A DNA stretch of 64,000 nucleotides, taken from positions 21,828,765-21,892,764 of the forward strand of contig CM048840.1 in NCBI GenBank assembly GCA_026545765.1, given 5' to 3'. This stretch comes from Plantago major. Lineage: Eukaryota > Streptophyta > Magnoliopsida > Lamiales > Plantaginaceae. The position numbers were made by a program, and so were the translations under genes. Below are positions 33,748 through 44,900 of this stretch, piece after piece. Every line of letters starts with the position of its first letter. Position 1 is the first letter of the stretch. The notes under the pieces are model-generated. The model ran no database searches and had not been told where the DNA came from. It saw only the letters and a program-made list of their open reading frames with translations.

Positions 33748-34619
33748 TGTTGATACGGAAATATGTCCAATCCGTCATAGACGCCTTTGGAGCGTATCCT
33801 AAGGCGTATTAAACTGTCTAAGGTCAAAAGGCTCAATGCCCGACTCATAGGTCCGACCCAGATGTTCGAACCTTGACCTTCCCGGAATGAGCAGTGAAAA
33901 CCTTGGCCTTCAAGATAGACGGTCCGACCCGGAGATGTCTTCGGATGTATTACTCGGACCTCATAAGGAACCAAGAGGACTGGCACCAAGAGAGAGGGCA
34001 GGGTCCGAGGCTAGCAAGGTCCGAACTACAGTACTTTAGGAGGGTGTTTAAGTTATCTTACTTCCAAGTGAGTACCGTTCGGACCATTTCTCCGGACCTA
34101 CCCTTTCGGAGGAAGGTCCGTAATGGACATCAGAAGCCTCTAATCTCTTGAAGAAAGACTAAACTACCCTCGAAAGCCCAAAAGGAAAATGGATTAAGTC
34201 TCCTTAATGGGCCATGGGCCTAATAGTGCATTGTTGGCACAATCTGGGCCTTACACTTGGCACGATCCAACAGAGACCTTCCTCTTTGGGAGATCTCTAT
34301 ATATATGGCACACATTTCCATGTAAACAGGAAGTTAAGTCAAGTCGTCATTACGAACTAATGTCGATCACTATACAGAGCAGATCTTCAGTCTCTCTCAA
34401 GTAAAGTCTTTACCCAGTTTGACACTTAGCAAACCGGGTCTATGGTTCTAACCCCCCACCCCCCCCCCCCCCCCCCCTCAAAGTTACTTGTGCAGGTTCT
34501 TTCCCAAAAGTTCTTTGGAGTGCTTTGGACCTTTGCTTGCTTTGGACACTTTACAGTAATTTGGACTTGGGCGACTTAGGAAGAACTTATTAAGTGTTTG
34601 GGGGACTTCACCCTCAACA
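33748..34619 (+). repeat. 3' LTR of the gypsy element
   Basis: 872 bases from TGTTGATACGG to CCCTCAACA. It matches 12460-12998 plus 14998-15326. It has its own TATA box at 34298-34306 and a long C-run at 34451-34480. Followed by the duplicated AATTG (34620-34624). Confidence 0.95.
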
Positions 34620-34624
34620 AATTG

Positions 34625-35472
34625 AATTGAAAGAAGCTTCAAACTTGTCGAAGGAATTGAGCGCCATTTGTCCTTCCAATTCATCATGTTGATGCACTTT
34701 TTTTTCCGAAAAGTCCACTAAGAAGGAATTATAGAGAATTATTTCGCCGATCGATATCCTAACGGTCTTAGAGTACCAGTCAAATGCAAGAATGAAAGTA
34801 ACCAATTGAGAACGATGTCTCATATACGCAAAGTAGGTTTTCGAGATACATATCAAGGGGAGGGGACAAAAGCCCAAGATTAGCATCCTCCACATTGGCA
34901 AATTAAGCACCTCCCAACTCCGCTAGATTGACAATGTCATTTGTATTTCAGTTCGATATATTTGTTACTTCCAATGTTATGATTTGATGGTGGTATCTAT
35001 ATTTATAGTTCGTGACAACATTAGCATAAGCATGTTTATCAATAGTATATATTTAAATTCAAGTACTCATACTCAATGAACATTCATATGGAAATATAAA
35101 GTGCAAACAATAACCATCTTATTTATCATTCGTAGAGCAATGTCACCGCACTTTTCTAGCAGTAAAAGGTTGAAAAAATATTGATCCTTCTCGAGCAGTA
35201 TAGTAAGCGGTCAGATAAAGTATGCTTTTACGTACGTGGTGATATTGCCGGAGCAATTTTCGAAGCAAGTATCATATCTTAGGCATATACATTGAACCTA
35301 GTTGAAAATGGGCAAGAATTAATCTCTGTCCTGAACCAACCAACCCACCAATTAAGTTAATGTGGGAACTTACATTTGATTTCCATCTTAAATTTCACAG
35401 ATATCACTATCAACTGCTAACACACTTTATTGTACCCCATATATGCTACTAGTACAATATCCCTTTCCCACC
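34625..35472. other. Intergenic spacer upstream of the VQ gene
   Basis: AT-rich. No coding frame or element was recognised. It probably holds distal promoter sequence of the gene that follows. Confidence 0.5.
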
Positions 35473-35514
35473 ATCCACACTGTAAATCTCACAATCCACA
35501 CTGTAAATCTCACA
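35473..35514. repeat. Perfect 21-base tandem dimer in the VQ gene promoter
   Basis: ATCCACACTGTAAATCTCAC starts at 35473 and 35494, about 400 bases upstream of the predicted leader intron. Confidence 0.9.
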
Positions 35515-35921
35515 ATCCACAGAAGATATATTTTGCAACTGAGAAAAGTCTTTCCTTCTTTCTATTTGACCTCTATTCCAAAGTCTCTCTTTCTTCTTCT
35601 CCTCCTCCATCTTTAATGGCTACCTAGCTACCCCACCATCATCCTCTTGCAGATTTCAGCCAGGCCCCCACCCCTCTCTCTCTCTAGAAAACATTAACAG
35701 AAGAATCACTTTCTTGATCGATCATATCAAACCCTAGCTAAGCTAATTAATCCTTCAAATACAGCAACCTACTTTATCCCAAAACAGGGCCAATTGATTT
35801 GCTCAGCTCCATAAAGAATTAAAGATCAAAACCCAATCGGAAGGCAGTACAGTAGTATTAATAATAATATCTACCACACTACTTTTGCAGATCACAGCAA
35901 TAAATTCAACCATCATCATGG

Positions 35922-36169
35922 GTATGTATGTATACTTAAGAACTCAACTCTCTTTCTCTCTATATTTATCTACTTTTACTCTGTTTCTGTTCTATTTTTC
36001 ATTTTCATAATTTCATTACTACTGCTAGTGATAGTGCTACTATTGTTGTGTGGCAGCTTCTCTTTAATGTTGTAGCTTGTCATAAATATCTATAATCAGA
36101 ACAAAATCTGAGCCGAGCAAAATCTTTGTCTCCTTTCTTACGTTATTGCTTTTTAATTCTCTCTTGCAG
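35922..36169 (+). other. Predicted leader intron of the VQ gene
   Basis: The donor G|GTATGT at 35922 and the acceptor CTCTCTTGCAG ending at 36169 bound a 248-base T-rich intron upstream of the ATG at 36209. The exon before it ends in ATGG, and after splicing this makes a three-codon upstream frame (Met-Ala-Asn-stop). Long pyrimidine-rich leader sequence (CTCTCT runs at 35560-35690) precedes it. Confidence 0.6.
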
Positions 36170-36208
36170 CAAATTGAATTTCTTCATCTTTTTGCTCTGA
36201 AAAAATTC

Positions 36209-37204
36209 ATGGATTCTGCCAATAGTGGAAGCCTCCAGTCCTCCAGTGGTGGTGATGAAGAGTACAACTCACGCGCCTCCGTACCGCAACCCTTCATGCC
36301 TCTTCCCAACCAATCACACCAACCCTTTGATCCATTTCAGAACTACTTGCAATCTCCCCTTCTTAATCACAACTGGTCTGCACCCACTCTGCTAAGATCC
36401 GACCCGAATCCCAATACTAACATGTTTTCCAGTTTCCTGGAAAACAACATTAATAATCTCAGCAGATCGCAGCAGCAAGGCCAGAACCAACCAGCAGGGC
36501 CACGGAACCACCCGAAGAAACGAACAAGAGCATCCAGACGCGCCCCGACAACCGTGATGACCACGGATACGTCCAATTTCCGAGCCATGGTTCAGGAATT
36601 TACTGGGATACCAGCTCCTCCATTCAACAATAACATTAACTCCCATTTTTCGAAAACCAGCAGGCTTGACCTTTTCGGGACCAGATCACCCACCTCATTC
36701 GACATCCTGCAACGTTCGTTCCCTCAAAAGCTTCAGAATCAGACCTTTCTTGGTTACCATAACAATGATCAGTCTCTAGTCAATTCTGTTTCTTGCACTA
36801 GTACTAATTCTGCAGCTGGGAATTATAATTTGTTCAACATTCAGAACCCGCTCATTAACTCTCTCTTACAGACCAATCCCACATTTCCATTATCTAACTC
36901 TTCGAATTTTCTTGCCAACAACACATCAAAAGGTGAACATCATCAGAATCAGGGTTCGTTGCCGTCGTTTGGGAATGTCGAATCGTCGAATGATCCTTTC
37001 GTTTTAGGGCATGGAACTCATGACAATGTGAGCCTCACAGGCCTGCCGAACCTGATTTCGTCTGATCAAATGGGGCAGAAGGATCGGAACAACGAGTACT
37101 CGGGTAACAACAGTGGCATTAACTATGGATTTTCGACGAGGGAGGAGGAAAAGAAGGTCGAGAATGAGGCAGAGAAAGACGAAAGCTCGAAGAAGGTATG
37201 TTAG
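36209..37204 (+). CDS. VQ motif-containing protein
   Basis: 331 residues from ATG 36209 (MDSANSGSLQSSSGGDEEY); the upstream in-frame codons have no ATG in a good position and belong to the leader. Residues 103-111 KKRTRASRR are a likely nuclear signal. Residues 124-133 FRAMVQEFTG are the VQ motif (FxxhVQxhTG), which binds plant WRKY transcription factors. The preceding block RRAPTTVMTTDTSNF and the following IPAPPF are typical of one VQ subgroup in dicots. The rest is Asn/Ser/Gln-rich and probably disordered. VQ proteins act in the nucleus as cofactors in defence and development. The stop at 37202 lies right after AAG|GTATGT, a perfect donor, so an alternative spliced end is possible. Confidence 0.92.
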   Translation: MDSANSGSLQSSSGGDEEYNSRASVPQPFMPLPNQSHQPFDPFQNYLQSPLLNHNWSAPTLLRSDPNPNTNMFSSFLENNINNLSRSQQQGQNQPAGPRNHPKKRTRASRRAPTTVMTTDTSNFRAMVQEFTGIPAPPFNNNINSHFSKTSRLDLFGTRSPTSFDILQRSFPQKLQNQTFLGYHNNDQSLVNSVSCTSTNSAAGNYNLFNIQNPLINSLLQTNPTFPLSNSSNFLANNTSKGEHHQNQGSLPSFGNVESSNDPFVLGHGTHDNVSLTGLPNLISSDQMGQKDRNNEYSGNNSGINYGFSTREEEKKVENEAEKDESSKKVC

Positions 37205-37584
37205 AATCATCGTTCATGGTGAACAGAAATGAAAGGAGTTTGAATTACTGTAGAAATTAAATTGTGGAATGGTGGGGTGTAAGTGTGATGATGAAGGTTA
37301 TGATTAGTACGTTGAAAGGGGGGTGGGTTAATTTTTAGTTGCGCGTGTCATCATTTTAACCATAGACCTTCCTTTTACTAAAGTAAGTTTGTAGACCTAG
37401 CTATAGCTAGCCTAAGCTTCTTGAATTATTTATATACATGTGTAAATAATCGCATCTCTTTCATCATATAATTACATTAATCATGTTTTCTTATATCATT
37501 AAACTGTAGACAAACATATTTAACCTTTATTTATCACTAATGTATAACACAACGTGTCTTAAGTTCTTAATTGGTTTAGAATTA
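37205..37584. other. 3' flank of the VQ gene
   Basis: AT-rich; presumably the 3' untranslated region, then spacer. The last two bases (TA) are the target site of the following MITE. Confidence 0.45.
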
Positions 37585-37872
37585 CTCCCTCCGTTCCATT
37601 AATAACTTCCTAACTTTCTTTTTTTAGCTTTCGTTAAAAACTTTCTAACCCATAAATACTTCATAACCCATAAATGAAAAGTTTTTATTCCACTAACTAA
37701 TTGTTTATTATATTTATTTTTACTACTTTATCATCATTTTATTCAATCTCTATCTCACTTTATTATCCAATTACAACTTTACCAACTTAATATTCCCACA
37801 AACTTATATTTTATTAATTCTCTTTAATATTAAAGAAAGTAAGGAGCTAGGCTCTTATTGGAACGGCGGGAT
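37585..37872 (+). mobile_element. Stowaway-like MITE
   Basis: Starts TA|CTCCCTCCGTTCC and ends near 37872 with TTATTGGAACGGCGGGAT, a decayed inverse of the left end. The interior is closely similar in content to the MITE at 55156-55428 (GAAAGTTA, TTCATTTATG-like blocks), so they are one family. Confidence 0.8.
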
Positions 37873-38600
37873 CATTTTAACACTGATACAAACACGAAAA
37901 TTTGGCCAAACTTTCCAACTTAGCTTTATGAGTTTTCAGATTTCACAGATATGTGGCCATTTGTATAACATGCATTCAAACTGAAGAAAGATGCATATGT
38001 CATGACTTGATTGACGGGCAATTTGAATTTGATGTATAGTATATGCGCGCCTGCTTTTTGGTTTTCTACTTATTCTCTGATTCAGTACTCATTCATATTA
38101 CTGAAACACATGATTGATTTGGAATCCTATTATTATTTCTACTCAAAATTCAGCTTGGGGTAGAAATTAAAATAGGATGGGAGGGGAATGATACATTGGA
38201 CCGTCTTTGTATGGGATTCATTAAAGCAAATTAAACATACACTATGGTTCTACCTAGTGGGGAATTTACGTTACTAAAACTATTAGTAATATACATAAAC
38301 ATAAAGAATGTACTTCTGTAAACTATAATAAACATAAACATAAAAATTGTACTTTTGTAAAATAATATTAGTTATAATATCAACATTCACCTTACTTTAA
38401 AATTTTCATCCGTCCCTTTTTTCCCTTTAGAAAAAGAAAACCGCCTTCATATATTATTAAGTAGATAACATTAGGGCTACCCTAATGATCAGTAATTCAG
38501 TATCATGAGATTGCATGAAGATGGGTAGAACGTTCATTCTATTTGTGTGAGGTTGTTTAACTTAGAACTTGGTAGGATGATATTGTTAAAAGAAACATTG
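37873..38600. other. AT-rich spacer
   Basis: No gene or complete element was recognised. Confidence 0.45.
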
Positions 38601-38835
38601 TCTATTACTATTATAAAAGAAAAGACTATCAGAATAGTTAGCGCACCAATTTTTATTTTTTATTTTTTACTCTTCATCTTAACTACTTTTTTTTAGCAAC
38701 ATATTATATGGTTTAATCTTATTAAAAATTACACTATAATTAATAGTTGTACAATAATGTAAATTATTACTAATTAAATAGTTTTTTTCAACAATATTAA
38801 TAAGTTGAAAGTTCGCACGCGAATTGATATTTGTA
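38601..38835 (+). mobile_element. Helitron-like fragment
   Basis: Starts TCTATTACTATTATAAAAG and contains ATAGTTAGCGCACCAATTTTT, then ends in AGTTCGCACGCGAATTG. The same order of blocks occurs at 54376-54828, where the end is complete with hairpin and CTAGT. Here the 3' hairpin and CTAGT are decayed. Confidence 0.5.
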
Positions 38836-40919
38836 TAAAACTTCTATATTATTAATAAAATATTTTTTATTTTCTTTTTTCAATATTATTAAGTAATGTG
38901 ACTACCCGTCAGGAAGGACGGTCTTTAAACATGAGCTAAAAGAGACTGGCGTACATTATGATTTTAGCCATAAACATTGAATCAGATTTTAATTTTACTA
39001 ACAAGATCGGTGTTATAAATAGATATACAAATGATATAAAATGTTCACTTATACTATATTTATAGTGTGTGTGTGGGGGGTATGCTGTATTTATGCGAAT
39101 ACGCTACACTTATTTTTGTTACTCTTAATAATTCCAGATGATTATAAGGCAGCCAAAAGCACGTGCAATATATTTTAACTCAAGTTTTGATTGAATTATA
39201 AATTAACAGGAATGATAAAAAAAAAAAAAAAAGAGTACTATAAGATTGAGAAGGTGTATGAAATATTTTCTCCGTTTCAAAGATAACTTTTCATTTGGCC
39301 AACCGTATTCGAGTTTGACCATAAATTATTCCCTTCGTTTCAAAGATAACTTCTCATCTGGCGGAAAGTTATTTTTGGAACATAGTAGGTATGAGTTCTG
39401 GTTATTTCGTGTTGTAAATTTGAATGATAAGTGGAGAGTAAGAATTAGGAGGAGAATAAATAATTATGATAAGAAATGATAGATGAGAAGGTTGAAATAG
39501 ATTTATTTGGAATTTTGTATGCAAGTCCAATTGATATATTGCAAATGAGCCGAATTTAAATGAAACTGATTTAATAGTACTCAATTGTATAACTTTATTG
39601 TGTAATTATATACTCTTATAAACTACATAATGTAGTATTTAAGAACAACAGTTCGTACTTCGGATCCTTGAGCACTAATGCACATCATTTTCGACTTTTA
39701 TGTAACAGTAATGTATGTATATCTCTTTTTAATCTTTCTAATAAATTGTTTTGTGTTAGATTTATTACTCCATTCATCACATAATAAATGTATCATTTAG
39801 TCTTGGGCTCATAGATTAAGGTACGGTGGAACAAGTCCGCATGAATAGTAAATTTTGTTGAAAAAGAAAAAGATACATTTTCATTGGAATATATATAAAT
39901 CGAATATGGTAACTTATATTCCAAACGGACCTAGTAGTATATGCCTCATGCTACTATAATATAAGTGTAGTTTAAATTATACAGTTGCATACATCCATCA
40001 TTCACGATTCACCAAACACGAAAATAAATGGAGTTACATCGATCAAGTGGTTCAACAATTGTCGAACGAGTGATTGGCCCTGATTTGTGAATGGCTTACA
40101 TGCATGTTGAATTGGGTGTAATATAATACTGTAATTGTAATATTTTTACTACGGTGTACTAGCATTATTTATTAGGTGCAGTAATGTATGAAATTTTATG
40201 GCACGAATAAAATGATAAATATATAAAGTTTTACGGAGTTTTTAATGCATGAATTAACCGAATTGTGCGAGGTTGCAATTGGAACAAGTACTACAACTTT
40301 ATATTCAACTGTGCATAGTAATTACTAATTACAACATTGTGTACGGTAGGTCAATTTCAGCATTAGTACAAGCCATAAATTAATTTCATGTTCTGATTCT
40401 TCTCAAATGTGAACAGTCAACTTGTAAATTCTGTAGAGAAAATTAAAAAAAAAAAAAAAAAAAAAAAAACCAAGTACAATAGTAGATTTTTAGTGAAAAG
40501 GAAGAGAAAGAGAACCAATTAGGTGATGGCGTGATTAACAGTTGAGTGAAACTAAACATCGGAGATTATCCATTACCTGGGATCCTGCCTGATAAATTAA
40601 ATTAATCACATAAGAGGAGCAATTACTGGCGAGATATATGGAAATAATAGTACTCCTATCAGGCGCCGCTAAACTACATTACATTATTAATTTTTTAATA
40701 ACTCGTTGGTTTTTCATTTTTTCGACTAGTCATTGTCCACCCGATGCCTAGTAGACCACCATATAATACAAGTCTACTACTGTAGTATGTTGCGTATTCG
40801 GGACGTGCTGGGAATTTCGTGGTTAATATGCTTACATATCATCTTAACCATAGTAGGTCACAATATTATCAATCACTTCATTCATTTTTTAATTATACTA
40901 TCATTTTTCAATTAATATA
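38836..40919. other. AT-rich spacer
   Basis: Holds a poly(A) run at 39219-39233, a longer A-run at 40445-40469, and two partial copies of TTTCAAAGATAACTT (about 39277 and 39340) that look like Stowaway debris. No coding frame was recognised. Confidence 0.45.
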
Positions 40920-41160
40920 TCATGAGAGATGGTTGATCTCTAAATAACATATCTAAAGACGGCCTATGTTATCAATAAAACCATCCATGTTATTAATCAA
41001 AACGTCTATGTTGTTAACGAAATAAGTCTTATTGTAATATGAAAAAAAACAATGTTGAAAACATAGACGTTTTGATTGATAACATTGATGATTTTCTTGA
41101 AAAATATAAGTCCATTTGTAGATAAATTATCTAAAAACCGTCTCTTAGGAGACTTACTCA
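40920..41160. mobile_element. Palindromic MITE, GAGACGGTCTC family, copy 1
   Basis: The ends TGAGAGATGG.. and CCGTCTCTTAGGAGACTT are imperfect inverses, and the interior carries inverted copies of CAAAACGTCTATGTT (ACATAGACGTTTTG at 41061-41074). It has the same plan as 59135-59342 and 62265-62507. Confidence 0.7.
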
Positions 41161-41951
41161 TATAAATATACCCCATTTAATACTCCATCCATGGTATCTT
41201 TCGAAATTAATATATTACATGAATGCCTTGATGAAATAAGCTACCTTAACTAGCTTATTTTTAGCAACTCAGTTGATAAAATTAATCCGCGAAACAACCC
41301 ATAAAATCAACTGACAAATCTGGTAGGTTGTCTGTTAATTTTAATAAACAAACCATAAAGTTATTATTAAATCGTAGTATGGCCAGTCAATTGACGTACA
41401 TAATCTAGTTAAATTACTTTCATGGTGTTTGAAATTCAGTTGCAATGAAATTTAATTTCGAATGAATAGTAATAAATAAACTGCAGCTGAGTTTTGAAGT
41501 TTTTACATTTGACAACTACTAAATTGTAATATTGAAAATGACTAACATGTATATTTGAATTATGGAGTTGAAGAATATTAACTGAATTTGAGTAGAGCAT
41601 AGTACAGAGTGTAGAAACAAACATAAAAAATTGAAAGCCAGACACAGTAAGGATCATAATCATATAGGGGTGGGTGGACGGGTGGGGCTTTGAAACAAGT
41701 ATGTCCATACGGGTGCGTAACAGGCAATGTTAAGAAGCCTCATGAATTTGAGGGACTCTCACTCAACTCTCAAGAATCGACATCAATCGACATGGAGCCA
41801 AGGAAACTTCAAAGTTTCAACTAGAAATACCGGAATAATTGGCTTGCGAAACTACAATGGACGACGAACCTAACTAAACCAAGCTAAGCGCCCCTAATCT
41901 CCCTAACAAAATTCAACCATGTTACAACAGGATGCTATATTGGACCCAAAA
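41161..41951. other. Spacer and 3' flank of the minus-strand tRNA-modification gene
   Basis: AT-rich. A Stowaway-like scrap TACTCCATCCATGG lies near 41179. No other gene was recognised. Confidence 0.45.
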
Positions 41952-44900
41952 TCACAACAAACCAAATTCAAATGCTGCTCGCTTCAAAACCGATGAAACC
42001 CTAGCAAAATATTCAGGTTCCTTTTCTTTCAACTCTTCCAGTGAGATTGATTCATGTTCATCAGCCTGCAAGACACCAGGATACGGTTACATGAACTGCA
42101 TAATTAAGCTATACTTCACCAACATAAGCCTTTATGTATCTTGATTTGTATGTGGATGGAATAGAACATAGGATTTTAGTGAGTAATATTTACCACGGCA
42201 TAGATAAGAAAACAGCATACGTGTTAGAGTTGCATATGCCGAAAATCATTTTTCCAAACTATGATAACAAGTGTAAACAGATCACTAAGAACTAGTTGTC
42301 CAAGTTGAAATAGTCAGGACAGAATATAAAAATGAAAATGATGAAAGGATTTTGGAAAATTACAACTGATATAGAACTTGAATGTAAAACTCGAAAGAAT
42401 ACATTTAATTACATCCAAGATTTTGTCTAAATAGTAGTAGCATATTGCTCGAAACATCCTACCATTTCAAAATTCTAATTAGATTTGTACAGCTACCTAT
42501 AACAAGCAAAAGACTGAAAGATGGTGTTCATATCCATAACAATGCCACCAGTTAAATGCATACCTCTTTAAATCTGAGTAGTACAAGATTTGACACTGAA
42601 GCCGGTTTCGTGCAGTCCCATCTGAGATGATATAGTAAAGAATCAAGATCTCAAGAATCAATGCCTGAAGACATTTGTTGTGATGTAAATTAAAGTATGA
42701 ACCCAAAGAGACTGAGCTAATACATTATATTATTCCCCTACATTTTCTCCAGGCATGGACCGTATGCACAAACCCGAACAAGATAGTTCATGTTTGGCAA
42801 GTCCATGCAATGGCGGGTCAAATAGTAATTACCACATGGTCACAAGCCGAATATTATGGATATGATGCTTCATATGTCAGAACTGGTAAGATTTGATTGA
42901 TCGCTTATGATATTATACACCCTCCGCGTACTTGATAATAAAACACAGAATGGTCAAGGTACAAACTATTATCAGAGTCCAGCATATTGATGATAGTGAT
43001 TATAATATGATACTGTATTAAGAGTCGAACTGATGCTCTGCAAATCATTGTAGTCAGTTTGAACAGGTCTGGTGCCCTATTACACTCTCTTTATACTCCC
43101 ACAGGTAGGCTTTATACTTGTACAAGGACACAATGCAAAACTATACTGCTCAAAAAAAAGGAAAATCTTACTTTTTTTGTACCAGAGAAATTTATGGATA
43201 TGGACAAACTAAAAAGAATTTATTCCAATAGAATGGTGGGAAAAATTCTCACTTAGACCAGGTCGGTGAGAGTTGCACATGGGCCTTGACCTTGGTGATC
43301 CACAACAGGTGTCGATCTCGAGGAATTTGACCAAGTATGCTTTTCATCAGAATTAAATCTTACTAAGAATACATACCTGACAAGCATTAACTCATTGACA
43401 GAACGCCACATTCCACGGCCAACATCTTTAGGTGATTCATCTCTTGCACTTCGACCGTGCCACAATTCTTTGGCTATGTACATCACCTCCTCAACATCCA
43501 CCTAGAGAAGTTAAATGACATATAAGTATAACACCAGACATCAGCATAATAACTGTATAATTAACCCATGCAAAGAGTACCCAGCATGCCTACTCTACAA
43601 GATAGATGACGAATAGAGCATTTTCACTGTAGCAAGAACTTGCAGTTAATATGGGTGACAAAAGACTAATCAGTGTTGTGTTTGTGTGGCACCTTGGGGC
43701 TGAGTAGGATGAAGGGTTCACTGGTGGTGGGGGAGGGGGGACTTTAGTCATGTGACAGTAACTTGCTTAACGGAAAGTTGATTGATTTGAGATCCCATTG
43801 CAACACAAGACAAAAGATGAGAACTACTTGACAACAAAGAATGAAATGGAGCCCTCAGGCCATGACAAAGTGGATAATGTTGGACTGCTCGCTATGCAGT
43901 CATGGCTGTCATGCCATGGCAGCTGTTATGGCATCATGACCTGTTTTGTGACATTTTTTGCCTGTTATGGCCTGTCATGAAATCAATCATGAATTTTTTT
44001 TTTTAACAAATGATATGCTATAATATTTTTAAAGGTCAGCAATGAGATTATTGAAACTTCAAAGGAGGTTTCCGGTGATTTGCAAAATGGAGATGGAGAT
44101 AATTGAAAGGTCACGCAACGGTAAGTTGCTCTGCTGGTGAAGGTGAGGTCGCTGGCTCGTGTCGTGGAAACAACCTCTTTGCAGAAATGCAAGGGGAAGG
44201 TTGCGTATAATATGCACCTATCCTCCCCTACACCCGCATAAGTCAGGGAGCACTTGGTGCACAGGGTTTGCCAAATGGGGATAGTTGTCTTAAGGCTGGT
44301 CAATTGTCTTTAGCATCTTTTCTATATCACAGGTCACAGAGCATTGTACTCCTGACCAAAAAACACAGCAAACTGACAAAATTTCAAAAAAAATAATTCT
44401 ATCTTCCCTCATAATTATAGGCGCCAGAGATTCATTTCAGAAAAGACATATGAGTACCTGAACTTCCAATGTGGTACCATATTGTAACTCTTCGTGCTCA
44501 AGGAGTCGTTGATGGAGCACACGGTAATGGTCCACATCAAAATTCACAACTGGTTCCATATTGACTTGTAATCCAGCCAATTGGGTCACAACATAGGATG
44601 CCATGACTTGTCCAAAAATTGCAGGTACAGTTCCTAGTACAGGAATGATGCGAACTCGGAATCCTGGCACTATCTGATGACACAGTTTTATTAGATTAGT
44701 CAATATAAATTAGAAACAATATTCACTCCCCTGCCCCGAGATTTGATGTAATGCCACTAATGGAGTAATGGACACCCCGCAAGTGATTGATTGAGAAAAA
44801 ATATCATTGGCAGCATCAGCAAAAATAAACTGGTGTTCTCTTTAAAACCCTTATATGGCTACAGTTCCATATGAAATAATAAACAAACTCATAAAGTGGA

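Larger units (their letters stand above)
12460..34619 (+). mobile_element. Tat-type Ty3/gypsy LTR retrotransposon carrying nested insertions
   Basis: Both ends are precise: TGTTGATACGG at 12460 and CCCTCAACA ending at 34619, with AATTG duplicated at 12455-12459 and 34620-34624. The 22.2-kb block contains a copia (12999-14992) and a CACTA element (23586 to about 29624); without them it is about 14.1 kb. Pol order is protease, RT, RNase H, second RNase H, integrase, which is gypsy. The extra RNase H, long internal region and 3' antisense gene point to the Tat lineage (Ogre/Retand group). All plus-strand genes are broken. Confidence 0.95.

Noticed and set aside
34625-35472. Search for tRNA or other small RNA gene in the spacer
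   Set aside because: No cloverleaf or conserved A/B box pair was recognised here or elsewhere in the window; the tRNA-like hits were primer binding sites of retrotransposons.
36367-36646. Minus-strand frames opposite the VQ gene
   Set aside because: Shadows of the VQ coding sequence, without start context or recognisable motif.
43983-44303. Minus-strand 106-residue frame in an intron
   Set aside because: It overlaps the SINE remnant and has no relation to the flanking exons; the splice sites skip it.
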